64,000 nt of DNA from Flaccisagitta enflata (taxonomy: Eukaryota; Chaetognatha; Sagittoidea; Aphragmophora), in NCBI GenBank assembly GCA_965153355.1, contig OZ231127.1, positions 20,522,001 to 20,586,000 of the forward strand. Reading direction: 5' to 3'. The notes beneath the pieces were generated by a model that saw only the letters and a list, made by a program, of their open reading frames with translations, did no database searches and was not told the origin of the DNA. A program made the translations under genes and the position numbers. Below are positions 12,108 to 23,251 of the stretch, piece after piece (position 1 is the first letter of the stretch; every line of letters begins with the position of its first letter).

Positions 12108-12113
12108 TTTAAA
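12071..12113 (-). promoter_or_regulatory. Programmed -1 ribosomal frameshift signal between gag and pol
   Basis: On the minus strand the gag frame ends CCT TTA AAC TAG. This contains the heptamer TTTAAAC (12107-12113) in the correct X-XXY-YYZ register directly before the gag stop. After a 6-nt spacer (TAGTAC) comes a stem CGTCCCCTT / AAGGGGACG (arms 12092-12100 and 12071-12079) enclosing a 12-nt loop. Pol is open in the -1 frame from exactly this point. Heptamer, short spacer and GC-rich hairpin are the established parts of a -1 frameshift site; use by this element is inferred from layout. Confidence 0.82.
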
Positions 12114-13258
12114 GGTTTTTGATTAGCTTGTGTTGGCATTTTAGCTGGTGGGGTCGTTTGTCTGGGTCCTTGATGTATATTTGGTCCATTCGCATTAACC
12201 CTGCCTCCTCCCCCGGGTCTAAACCTTTGGGTGTTAGGCGGATGTAAATTTTGCCAATTGGGGTTTTGCCAATTTGGGTTTTGCCAAGCTGTGCTATGTC
12301 TATTTCCTTGCCAGCCTTGGTTTGGCTGGGGTCCTTGCCAGCCTATTCCCCCTCTACCACTTCTACCTCCCCGGTTGTGTGGTGCCCTTTGTTGATAATT
12401 CTTCTGTCTTACTGGTAAATGGCCATGCTGGGCTTTTTCATCCTTATTTGGATTAACTGCACAAACAAGATCTTCATTTATCGCTATAAGTTCATCCGCT
12501 TTTGCACACAGGGCTTGAATGTCATCTGTTTTTCCAACTGAACATTTAAGAATCTTCCTATCATTTGTTCCCAAATTTGAGTAAATTTTTTCAATAATGA
12601 AAGGAGTAGCCCAAGCACTATCCTCAACATTTTCAATCTCATCAGCTCTTGTGACATAAACGCCACATCTGCTAACAAAAGCCCGCATTGATTCCCCAGT
12701 AGATCTTTTTGCCTTTAAAAATAGCTCTCTATTAAGTTGTTTACCCTCAGGCTCAAGGGACTCTTTTAATGCTGCAAAAACTGTTTCAAGAGTTTGCTTT
12801 TGGGAGCTAGTCAAGGTAGAATAAATCCTAGATGCCTGACCAGATAGTGCACTGGGGAGCATTTCTAAAACTCTTTTGTGGTCTGTCCAGTTGTTGTATT
12901 TTATGCAGCTGAGAACACCAGCCTTCCATTCATCAAATTCCCCAGCTTTACCATTGTATTTAGGAAAGGGAACTTTCAAGGAAAGTCTTTGGGCCTCTAA
13001 TGACTTAATTTGAGCCATTTGCAAATTTTCAAATTTTTCAGCTAATAGTTCAAAAGTTTTGTTATTTGTTTCTTGATTTTTCTCTCTTTCTCTTTTCCCT
13101 TCCTCCCTTACTTCAAGGAGCAATTTTCCTATCATGTTTGTCAGATTACCATCTCCCCCATTGGTAGTTTTATCCCCCCCTGCCACTTTGTCAGTATTCA
13201 TTTTTCTTTGCTTTAGTGTTGTTGATCTTGTTTGCCTAACAGATGGTCTAGCAAACAT
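12104..13258 (-). CDS. Gypsy Gag-like structural protein
   Basis: Open frame of about 384 aa from the ATG at 13258; a second ATG at 13201 (MNTDKVAGGD) is an equally likely start. An upstream GTG at 13294 is not a credible start. A Glu/Lys-rich coiled-coil-like segment (about residues 60-110) precedes a region with the pattern of retrotransposon capsid (FPKYNGKAGEFDEWK, then YNNW, LSGQASRIY and ESMRAFVSR segments). The C-terminus carries no CCHC zinc knuckle. It is instead Arg/Gly/Gln/Trp-rich with an RGGRSGRGG patch and a short NWQNP repeat, probably the nucleic-acid-binding part. The frame stops at TAG immediately after the frameshift heptamer. Confidence 0.82.
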   Translation of the reverse strand: MFARPSVRQTRSTTLKQRKMNTDKVAGGDKTTNGGDGNLTNMIGKLLLEVREEGKREREKNQETNNKTFELLAEKFENLQMAQIKSLEAQRLSLKVPFPKYNGKAGEFDEWKAGVLSCIKYNNWTDHKRVLEMLPSALSGQASRIYSTLTSSQKQTLETVFAALKESLEPEGKQLNRELFLKAKRSTGESMRAFVSRCGVYVTRADEIENVEDSAWATPFIIEKIYSNLGTNDRKILKCSVGKTDDIQALCAKADELIAINEDLVCAVNPNKDEKAQHGHLPVRQKNYQQRAPHNRGGRSGRGGIGWQGPQPNQGWQGNRHSTAWQNPNWQNPNWQNLHPPNTQRFRPGGGGRVNANGPNIHQGPRQTTPPAKMPTQANQKPLN

Positions 13259-14141
13259 ACAGTACTTCACAGGATATTTCAATATTATCAGCACTGGTCT
13301 GATTTAAAACAATATTGTGAATTAGAATTGAAGTAGGCACAGGATCACCTCTAATAGGGTCTAAACTACTTTTTATTAGATCTATAATTCTAGCAGAAAT
13401 CCGTGGCCTACTGTGAGGCGTCGGGGATACCCTATTACAATTTGTTGCGGAGCTGGTTCGCGACCGTCGGTCATTGGAATCCTAAATTTCCTCAATCCTC
13501 GTTTTCCTTTTTTCCTCGTTCTCCTCGTATCGATCGTCGGCGTTTTTGGAAGAATGATGATGATGAGGGTTTGTTAAAAAGCTGCTAATAGCTAGCTAGT
13601 ATGCGTTTTGTTTGTCTAACTATTCTAGTTTGACAGTGTGTGAGTTTTTAAAACTTGGCGAGCATAACGGACTTGGTTCAGAGTGAAAGGATTCCACTAA
13701 AGGCGGATTGGTTTGTGAAGAATGTGAATGTATTCACTATTCCCGGGCTCGTCTGTTTTGAATGACAATTTTCGGCAAATTTTGTTCATGCTCATCATTG
13801 CATGAATGGAAACATTTTCATTCTGTGTTTGTTAGTTTTGGGTTCGAGCAGGTTAATGGACGCAAAATATTTGCTGGGTTTTATCTATTTTGTTTTTTTT
13901 TTTTTTTTTAACTTTTCTATTTTCTTTCAGGAAGGTATGATTGGATATTTTTTTTTTTCAATTTAAGAACAGCAAATATATATATATTTTTCTTTGCGAT
14001 CAAGTTGTAAGATTTATCTTTTCCTCCTTATGTTAAAGGATTTTTTTTCAAATATATAACTATCTTTTTGATTGCAATTTTAACAATTTTCTTTTTTCTA
14101 TTTTTGTTTCCCACCGGGGTTAAAAAAGTGGGTTCGAGGCT

Positions 14142-14155
14142 TAAAGGGGGCGCCA
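14142..14155 (-). other. Putative gypsy primer-binding site
   Basis: Minus-strand TGGCGCCCCCTTTAAG starts two bases after the presumed LTR end (...TTTACAGCA). TGGCGCC is the usual PBS start, complementary to a tRNA 3' end in -GGCGCCA. The donor tRNA cannot be named from this sequence. Confidence 0.5.
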
Positions 14156-14156
14156 A

Positions 14157-14700
14157 TGCTGTAAAGTGGCCTAGGGCCGGGACTAAATACCCTAAATCAC
14201 TTTAGCTACCCAGTTAACTCTAATAACTACTCATCAATTAAGTTTCATACATGTAATGATATTAGTAACACAACTTACACAATTTACTATTCTTCTCTTG
14301 CCTTTACTTTGTACCTTTAACTAATGGATGGGGTTAACTAAACAACTAATACTAACTTATGACTATACAGTGGTTATTTTAAGTATGTGGAGGCAAATCA
14401 TGAGTTTGGATATGCCAAAGGTTTTTGGAGTGAATGTTTTTAGCTAGAGCCAATTGTAGGTTGGGCTAAAGCAGAGTTTTTGTGTGCCAGAGGCAGAGTA
14501 CAATGTGGAGGCGCCAATAAGTCCAAGGGTTGGACGAGGTTTTGTGTGTGTGACGAGGTCACGAGTTTTTAGGTGACAAGAATTAATTTACCAATTAATC
14601 ATATAACGGAGAAACACGCATCACCTACGAAGGTTAAGCATGGAATGATTGCAATGTCTGGTGCGCCTCCTTTTATACCCATCCATGCCTAGGGCGTAGC
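14157..14700 (-). repeat. Probable 5' LTR of the gypsy element with TATA box
   Basis: Sequence directly upstream (minus-strand sense) of the putative PBS. A TATAAAA box lies at about 14673-14679 on the minus strand, followed by GGAGGCGCACC, consistent with a Pol II start near 14650 and an R-U5 of about 500 bp ending in CA. The outer LTR boundary is not defined, because the second LTR is missing and a minisatellite abuts the promoter. Confidence 0.45.
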
Positions 14701-14714
14701 CATGACGCTAGCGT

Positions 14715-15090
14715 CGCCATAGCGCTGTGTGAGCGTATGAATGCGCTGTGGGGCGTATGAATACGCTGTGGAGCGTCTGGATACGCTGTGGAGCGTATTG
14801 ATACGCTGTGGGGGCGTATCCACGACGTCCACGTCGCAAGACGCTGTGGGCGTGTCCACGACGCCCACGTCGCAGAGCCGCTGGTGAGCGTATTGAAACG
14901 TTGATGAGCATATTGGTACGCTGAATGAGCGCATTGGGTGAGCGTATTGATACGCTGAATGAGCGCATTGATACGCTGATGAGCGTATTGATACGCTGAA
15001 GAGCGCATTGGGTGAGCGTATTGATACGCTGAAGGAGCGTATTGATACGCTGAATGAGCGTATTGATACGCTGAGCGTATTGATACGCTA
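14715..15090. repeat. Palindromic minisatellite (AGCGTATTGATACGCT units)
   Basis: Irregular tandem array whose core unit AGCGTATTGATACGCT is a near-perfect palindrome (AGCGTAT and ATACGCT are reverse complements around a TG centre). It is mixed with related GAGCGCATTG and GAGCGTCTGGATACGC units and with an ACGTCCACGTCG-type palindrome near 14821-14870. It sits immediately upstream of the gypsy LTR TATA box, so it may belong to U3. Each unit could extrude as a small hairpin. Confidence 0.85.
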
Positions 15091-15189
15091 AAGATGAAAA
15101 TAACCACCAGATGGCTGAGAACTCCGACCAACGCAGATCAACAATTGACCAACGTAAAATAACCACCGCCTAACGGAAAAGCCCATCCC

Positions 15190-17205
15190 ATATCTATAAC
15201 ACTGACTAACCATGGACTGACCATGGTCTGTCTCTATCTCTTTCTCTGTATGACTGACTAACCATGGACTGACCATGGTCTGTCTCTATCTCTTTCTCTG
15301 TATGACTGACTAACCATGGACTGACCATGGTCTGTCTCTATCTCTTTCTCTGTATGACTGACTAACCATGGACTGACCATGGTCTGTCTCTATCTCTTTC
15401 TCTGTATGACTGACTAACCATGGACTGACCATGGTCTGTCTCTATCTCTTTCTCTGTATGACTGACTAACCATGGACTGACCATGGTCTGTCTCTATCTC
15501 TTTCTCTGTATGACTGACTAACCATGGACTGACCATGGTCTGTCTCTATCTCTTTCTCTGTATGACTGACTAACCATGGACTGACCATGGTCTGTCTCTA
15601 TCTATTTCTCTGTATGACTGACTAACCATGGACTGACCATGGTCTGTCTCTATCTCTTTCTCTGTATGACTTACTAACCATTGACTTACCATGGTCTGTC
15701 TCTATCTCTTTCTCTGTATGACTGACTAACCATGGACTGACCATGGTCTGTCTCTATCTCTTTCTCTGTATAACTGACTAACCATGGACTGACCATGGTC
15801 TGTCTCTATCTCTTTCTCTGTATGACTGACTAACCATGGACTTACCATGGTCTGTCTCTATCTCTTTCTCTGTATGACTGACTAACCATAGACTGACCAT
15901 GGTCTGTCTCTATCTCTTTCTCTGTATGACTGACTAACCATGGACTGACCATGGTCTGTCTCTATCTCTCTCTCTGTATGACTGACTTACCATGGACTGA
16001 CCATGGTCTGTCTCTATCTCTTTCTCTGTATGACTGACTAACCATGGACTGACCATGGTCTGTCTCTATTTCTTTCTCTGTATGACTGACTAACCTTGGA
16101 CTTACCATGGTCTATCTCTATCTCTTTCTCTGCATGACTGACTAACCATGGACTGACCATGGTCTGTCTCTATCTCTTTCTCTGTGTGACTGACTAACCA
16201 TGGACTGACCATGGTCTGTCTCTATCTCTTTCTCTGTATGACTGACTAACCATGGACTGACCATGGTCTGTCTCTATCTCTTTCTCTGTATGACTGACTA
16301 ACCATGGACTGACCATGGTCTGTCTCTATATCTTTCTCCGTATGACTGACTAACCATGGACTGACCATGGTCTGTCTCTACTATCTTGGAAATAAATATA
16401 CGGACACCTAACCATGATTATAGCAGCTGAACTTTCAAATCCAACAAAACAATGAAAGCAGATCCATAAACTATAAAAAAAATCTTCCATTCAAGACCAA
16501 GCAGAGCTTGGTAGCTCAATCCATTTCCAAATGAGAGCGTTTTGAAGAAAACTGCTATCCTACCAAAATCTAATTTAGAGGTTTTCAGTTCATATCCTCA
16601 AAGGACAACCTACATTGAAATAGCTCTCAAATCTAAACAGATTGAGCAAAATCACTCTGCTTGATCTCAATAGATCACATTTTTGACAAAATTTTTGATT
16701 GTTGAAAAAATTGAGGACTGCAGTCAATCATAATGCCCTAAAATTATCTAGAAAGAAAAGAAAACAAAGCTGATTCTTTGATTTTTTTTGTTGCTTTTTC
16801 AGAGGCAAATGATACACGGATTCAAGATGAAAAATCATGGATGAATCCCATAAAAAGTCAGAATAGAAGCTCTTGATAGATCAAAATACCATATTATGAC
16901 TAAAGATAAAGGGCATATACTTCATTCACTGAGTGAAAAGGCTAACTTTTCTCCAGCTGTCCGTATATTTATTTCCAAGATAGTATCTCTTTCTCTGTAT
17001 GACTGACTAACCATGGACTGACCATGGTCTGTCTCTATCTCTTTCTCTGTATGACTGACTAACCATGGACTGACCATGGTCTGTCTCTATCTCTTTCTCT
17101 GTATGACTGACTAACCATGGACTGACCATGGTCTGTCTCTATTTCTTTCTCTGTATGACTGACTAACCATGGACTGACCATGGTCTATCCCTATCTCTGT
17201 CTGTC
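15190..17205. repeat. 52-bp satellite array (CCATGG-containing), interrupted by a MITE
   Basis: About 27 copies of a 52-bp unit containing ACCATGGACTGACCATGGT (two NcoI sites; inverted ACCATGG and CCATGGT) followed by CTGTCTCTATCTCTTTCTC. Copies are highly uniform with scattered point changes. The array spans 15190-16380 and resumes at 16984-17205 after the 603-bp element. It continues into (GT)n(CT)n. No spacer diversity of the CRISPR kind is present; every unit repeats in full. Confidence 0.97.
16381..16983. mobile_element. 603-bp Tc1/mariner-type MITE inserted in the 52-bp satellite
   Basis: Perfect terminal inverted repeats of 26 bp (left end CTATCTTGGAAATAAATA, right end its reverse complement) flanked by TA on both sides (16379-16380 and 16984-16985). 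The satellite sequence resumes in exact register after removing the element and one TA, giving a clear empty-site comparison. The interior is AT-rich with no transposase frame. TA duplication and TIR structure place it with Tc1/mariner-type non-autonomous elements. Confidence 0.93.
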
Positions 17206-17221
17206 TGTCTGTCTATCTGGC

Positions 17222-18378
<1,157 letters not shown>

Positions 18379-18466
<88 letters not shown>

Positions 18467-18594
18467 GTAATCCTGCAGGAGCATTTGGAAGCATTTTATC
18501 GACATTTTGGCGGGTCTGAAGCCGGTTGTAGAGTAAATCTCTTGTTCTCGGCTTCGGGGTTATTGACAACGGGTGGGAGAATCAGTGAATGACA

Positions 18595-18650
<56 letters not shown>

Positions 18651-18651
18651 G

Positions 18652-18686
<35 letters not shown>

Positions 18687-18700
18687 GAGACATAGAAAAA
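18379..18700. repeat. (GA)n then (GAAA)n microsatellites
   Basis: (GA)43 at 18379-18464, then about 130 bp of unique sequence, then imperfect (GAAA)n at about 18594-18690. Confidence 0.97.
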
Positions 18701-18962
18701 AGGAAAGAGAGGCAGAAAGAAAAAGAATAAGAGGTAGAAAGATGGGACTTCTTATGAAGGCCGTATACCACATACGGTATCCATGATAGTGCACACGGGT
18801 GGACAAAGGTAATGATACAGAACGTTAACTTTCTTTTAAAGAAACATACTTTATTATAATCATTAACTGTTTGTTGCAGGGTCAACTTGCTCATCCATTT
18901 CAATTGAGGAAAAGAATCAACTTTCATCAACAATCAACTTTACCAACGATCTGGCATCACAT

Positions 18963-19035
18963 TTCTAGTCGCGCCTACGCGACTCTGTAAGTATAACCCG
19001 CTATGTCTGTCTGTCGGTAACACTTTGCCTTTTAG
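18963..19035 (+). mobile_element. Hairpin end of a Helentron/HINE-like repeat (partial copy)
   Basis: Terminal palindrome AGTCGCG-CCTA-CGCGACT at 18967-18984 preceded by a T/A-rich step and followed by CTGTAAG and a GTCY-type microsatellite (GTCTGTCTGTCGGT). The partner end (GGCCTTGTTT) is not clearly preserved downstream; a GGCCTTATTC at about 19167 may be its relic. Confidence 0.55.
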
Positions 19036-19279
19036 GCGTGATCAGCGTTTTTTTTTCTTTTTTTTTTCTTTTTTTTTTTGCATTACCGCTTTCGCCCGAA
19101 TGCTTGGTTAGCCTTTTTTATCACTGCCGCTGCCCATCCACATGTGACTTCGGTAGTCGTGTTTACGGCCTTATTCTATTAAGTGCTATGTTTAACTTTG
19201 TATTACTTAAAGTTGATGTTTTGGACAAATAAAATTTTACACAAACTAAGTAATGGCCACGTTAGTTGCCAAGGATGTA

Positions 19280-19490
19280 GAAGCGGTCTATTCTGATGCC
19301 ACTTCTACCGCTTCCGCCGCCACTTCCTCTTCCATTTTGCAGTTCAAATACTAGTGGCTATCTCCCGCACCAAATTGGAAGTGGTCAATCGCTTCCACAT
19401 CCAGTGATGGTAATCAATCAATTGTGTTGGGGCAAGGGTGAGTGGAAGCGATAGAAAGGGCCTGACAATTGGGAAAGTGAAAGTATAGTA
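19280..19490. repeat. Copy of the dispersed ~235-bp repeat (left part; continues at 20867)
   Basis: Contains the block CACTTCC..TTTTGCAGTTCAAATACTAGTGGC...TTGTGTTGGGGCAAGGGTGAGTGGAAGCGATAGAAAGGGCC, the same as in the tandem copies at 28315-28780. The copy is split by the 1.4-kb MITE and resumes after it (GGACAAAGAGAAATACATT). Confidence 0.85.
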
Positions 19491-20866
19491 CTACTCGACA
19501 AAAAAAAGCCGCACCCTATTTTGAGTGGATGTATAAGAAAAAAAAATTATTCAAAAATTTTTCTGTTAAAGTGATTTGAAAGATTTTTGAATTTTCTTTC
19601 ATTCTAGACCAACCCCAGATCTGTATCTCAAACGGTTTAGGAGCTAGAGCTCTGCAAAGAAAAGGACTATTTTGGTAAAATGCATTTTTTTCATAGACTT
19701 GCGAAACTGAAATAACTATGGCAAAAAAAAAAAACCAAACAGTTACTTCTTTTGCTCATAAATCCTTTGAAAATTCACCCAGTGAGCTGAAATTTTTACT
19801 GAAGTTACTTTTTAGTATCGTTAAGCATCACCAAAAAAATCAATGACCTGCTCTGAATAGTTTGGGAATTATAGATTTTTAAAAAGTGCTTGTCAGATGA
19901 TCAGAAAATTTATGTACACCCATAAGAATTTACAAAGAATGAATAAACAAATCTCAAAAAAACGTACTAAATCTAGTCCGATTTTGATGAAATTTGAAGT
20001 GGAGGTAGACCACAATGTCAGCTGGCTGTGGTAAAAATTTTATCACGAAACTCAGATTATTTTAGCAGAAACAGCAAGTTTTCCTAAACTTTTTTTATGG
20101 TTTTAAGAATAAAGTAGATGAAGATGAAACCTGAAATATAAATCAATGCTAAGGCTACAGTTTTTTACCAATCATCATGATTTTTTAACTGGTAACTTTT
20201 GTACATATGGTCCATCTCCAGTAAAATTTTTGTGAAGATTGAAGCATTTTTAGTCCCCCAAATTGCAAAAATATTCTAACAGGTAGGAGAATATTTCTTA
20301 TCCTGAGCAAGCTTACAATCAACCAATATCTACCTCACTAGACTTTATCTGAGTAGAAGCGAATTTTGCCTAGTATTAGTAAATAGCACCATCAGACTGC
20401 AGTTCAAAAATCATAACAAAACTCCCAAAACTCTTTGCACAATGCCAATTTTACTAAAAATAGTGCGATTTTTATTCAGGATAAAAGTTATCTCTGGCAG
20501 TCCAAAAAAGAGGTTACTTCAGTAAAAACGTGATAACGGCTAAAGTTTTCAAGGGATTTTGATGAAATTTTAGCCAGAGATAGTCAAAATCATGGTTATC
20601 ATTCACTGTAAATTTTATGCAAATCGGTCAACATCTTCATACGTTTTTGCTCTTTCAAAAGTTGTTTGTTTTTTTTTTTTGCCATAGTTAGGCAACATTT
20701 TTACTCAAACTAATGCCATTTCTAAACGAAAAAAGAAAGCAATACCAGATTGGCGCCAAATGAAAGATCTTTTCAAGAGCTTTCTAATGGTCTAAGATTT
20801 TAATTAGTTTTTTTTTAAATTTAGCATAACAATTTAAAAGTGCGGCTTTTTTATTGAGTCGAGTAG
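19491..20866. mobile_element. 1376-bp TA-flanked TIR element (non-autonomous)
   Basis: Ends CTACTCGAC...GTCGAGTAG with near-identical subterminal AAAAAAGCCGCAC blocks, flanked by TA on both sides. It lies inside a copy of the ~235-bp dispersed repeat, whose sequence rejoins when the element is removed. The interior is AT-rich with no transposase frame. By TA target it fits Tc1/mariner-type elements; length is large for a MITE. Confidence 0.85.
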
Positions 20867-21002
20867 TAAAGAATGGACAAAGAGAAATACATTAGAATTG
20901 GATATTGGAAGGTTTTTGTGCCGCTTCTACAGTACGTCCCATGAAGCGCCCCAAACTTCGACCATGGATTTCACCAATCTTTCCACAGTTGAGGCTTGGT
21001 AA

Positions 21003-21210
21003 AAAAATATTCCATGCAAAATTTTGGGCCTCTCAGATAGCAGGAACCTTCGTTAGGGTGAGGTTGAAGTTTGCATTGAATTAGCATTGGAATCAGTATT
21101 TCTATTATGCAAATTTTGTCTCTGCCATAGATTTCTATGGAAACTTCATGGTCACCTTAACGAAGGTTCCCCCTATCCCAGAGGCCTGAAAATTTGCATG
21201 AGATATTTTT
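21003..21210. mobile_element. ~208-bp fold-back element
   Basis: Two ~58-bp inverted arms: AAAAATAT..CATGCAAA..TTT..GGCCTCT...GGAACCTTCGTTA.GGTGA at the left and its reverse complement at the right. It ends exactly where the hairpin of the next HINE-like element begins. No target duplication could be defined. Confidence 0.75.
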
Positions 21211-21296
21211 AGTCGCGTGCACGCGACTCTATAACCCGCTTTGTCGGTCGGTCTGTCGGTCTGTCCGTCCGTCCGTCTGTCCGTAACACTTAGCTT

Positions 21297-21560
21297 TTTT
21301 TCATCGTTTTACATCATTTTGGGGTATTTTACGTCATTTTAAGTCATTTTAAGTCATTTTAAGTCAGTTCCAGTCATTTTCAGTTAATTTTAGTCACCTA
21401 AGTCAATTTGTCATTTTTTTGTCATTTTTGTCATTTTATGTTATTATAAGTCATTTTAAGTCATTCTTAGTCATTCTAAGTCATTTTAAGTCATTCTAAG
21501 TCATTACAAGTCATTACAAGTCATTCTAAGTCATTCTAAGTCATTCTAAGTCATTCTAAG
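21297..21560. repeat. AGTCATTTTA-type 10-bp minisatellite
   Basis: Degenerate 10-bp repeat (AGTCATTTTA, AGTCATTCTA, AGTCATTACA) inside the HINE-like element; related blocks continue to about 21850 and recur in inverse orientation after 63915. Confidence 0.9.
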
Positions 21561-22049
21561 TCACTCTAAGTTATTTTTCGGCTTTTGTAGTATTTAGTAA
21601 CACTTTGCTTTTTTTCGTCGTTTTTGGTCAGTTTGGGTTGTCTGGAGTTGTTTCGAGTCATTTTTTTTTTTTTTTGGTCATTTTTGGTTGCTTTTGGTCA
21701 TTTTTGGTTGCTTTTAGTTATTTTTGGTCATTTTTTGATCATTAACGTCACTTTGTTCATTTAAGTCATTTGTGCCATTTTTGTGCATTTAAAATAGTTT
21801 TAAGTCATTTTAAGTCATTTTGGAACATTTAAGGTCATTTTTTGGTCATTTAACATGTTTTTGTTGGGAAGTTTTGGTCATTCAGGTTTTTTGGTTTTTT
21901 GGTTTTTTGGTTTTGGGTTCTTTGGTTTTTTTGGTTTTTGTTTTTTTATTTTTTTGTTTTTCTTTTTAATTTTTTGGTCATTTATGTCTTTTGGTATGTC
22001 GTGGTCATCTATGCTTTTTGGTAAGTTTTGGTCATATATGTCATTTTAA

Positions 22050-22321
22050 GTCTGCTGGTTTCAGTCTGCTGGTTTCAGTCTGCTGGTTTCAGTCTCATGT
22101 TTCAGTCTGCTGGTTTAAGTCTGCTGGTTTAAGTCTTCTGATTTAAGTCTGCTGGTTTAAGTCTGCTGGTTTAAGTCTGCTGGTTTAAGTCTGCTGGTTT
22201 AAGTCTGCTGGTTTAAATCTGCTGGTTTAAGCCTGCTGGTTTAAGTCTGCTGGTTTAAGTCTGCTGGTTTAAGTCTGCTGGTTTAAGTCTGCTGGTTTAA
22301 GTCTGCTGGTTTAAGTCTGCT
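22050..22321. repeat. 14-bp GGTTTAAGTCTGCT minisatellite (left part)
   Basis: About 20 copies of a 14-bp unit. The array is interrupted by the LTR element at 22322 and resumes at 27956-28040, then grades into GGTTTGAGTCT units. Confidence 0.95.
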
Positions 22322-22801
22322 TGTGGAAAATGTGTCTTTTGTTGACCTTAGCGATGCCATTTTTTGTCACATTGCCCTTTTGTGTCGCTTCCATAGCTGT
22401 ACGGAGTTAGATTTTATTCTCTGTCGCTCCTTCATCCTGAAAATTTGCGTGTTTTTTACATTTTTTTTGATTGGCATTTTTACCGTCATCGCGTCATTTT
22501 TATCGTTTATCGTTTTATTGTTTTATCGTTTTATCTCGATCTGTACACTAATTTTTTCTCTCTTTTTGTTCCATTTAGTGTCTTTTTTGAGAGGTGTGGT
22601 GGCAAACTGTCCGTTAATAGATTTTACTTCACAAAAATAGACATATCGGCGGCTATGTAGAATTACAACGGGCTTTATCATTTCATCCACACCTCAATAT
22701 GCAAATTAGACAAAATAAGGACATGTTCACGCTAAGCTAAATAGACATGCGAATCGCTAAAAGCGTGAACCGGCGGCAAGAAACTATGCCGTAAATTAAT
22801 A
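22322..22801 (+). repeat. 5' LTR (480 bp)
   Basis: Direct repeat of 27476-27955. Ends TG...TA. Contains small open frames (105 and 71 codons) that recur identically in the 3' LTR and are not judged to be genes. The following sequence GTAAAATCTATT shows no obvious tRNA-complementary primer site. Confidence 0.95.
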
Positions 22802-23251
22802 GTAAAATCTATTAAAAATCGACGCCGTCTTCACTCGTCTATTCGTGTCCCTGCCCTGACCCAGGCTGCTGTCATGCTACGTGGCCCAGGCGCCGGGGCG
22901 CCGGGACGTGATGTCAATGAGAGAGTAACGCGTCGATGAATCATTGATGAATCGTCGATGAATCGCCGATGAATCGTCCTAATGTCGAAATGTATTTGCG
23001 CCTTTCCCCACGTGCAATTGGCGTCGGTGGTAGCGAACCTGATCCATTTTTGGCGTGCTTCTTGCGGGCTTCTTGCGTGCTTCTTGCGTGCTTCTTGCGT
23101 GCTTCTGGCATGCTAAAGACCGACGGGTGATGCTTAACTGACACTGAATTTCGACGTAAATTAAGCAAGTGATTACGTCCAAGCAAAATGGACTCTAAAA
23201 ACGTTATCGCGCCAGTTTCCATTGGACGCTAAAAGGTCTGTTCCATCAACA

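Larger units (their letters stand above)
9299..14157 (-). mobile_element. Ty3/gypsy-type LTR retrotransposon, 3'-truncated
   Basis: Minus-strand element holding, in order, a putative primer-binding site, a roughly 0.9-kb leader, gag, and a pol with aspartic protease, reverse transcriptase and RNase H. Protease-RT-RNase H order and sequence are typical of Ty3/gypsy. Pol is split by a 114-bp insertion with a 7-bp target duplication, and the element ends in an A tract before any integrase, so this copy cannot be autonomous. No 3' LTR was found. The 5' LTR probably occupies 14158 to about 14700. Confidence 0.85.

Noticed and set aside
9130-13440. Short similarity GGGATACCCTAYTACA between 9130-9160 and 13415-13440, in inverse orientation, as possible inverted ends of an element
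   Set aside because: Only about 20 bp, with no further pairing outward or inward and no flanking duplication.
14128-14155. tRNA-like T-arm (GGGTTCGAGG) near the gypsy leader
   Set aside because: The stem after the loop does not pair and no anticodon or D arm precedes it; better read as part of a primer-binding region.
15190-17205. CRISPR-like regular repeats
   Set aside because: The whole 52-bp unit repeats without unique spacers, and the context is an animal genome.
22323-22640. 105-codon frame, repeated at 27477-27794
   Set aside because: Lies inside both LTRs, starts at a non-ATG codon and has no recognisable domain.
23222-23251. Start of BEL-like Gag at 23222
   Set aside because: The codon is TTG; the first ATG in frame is at 23252.
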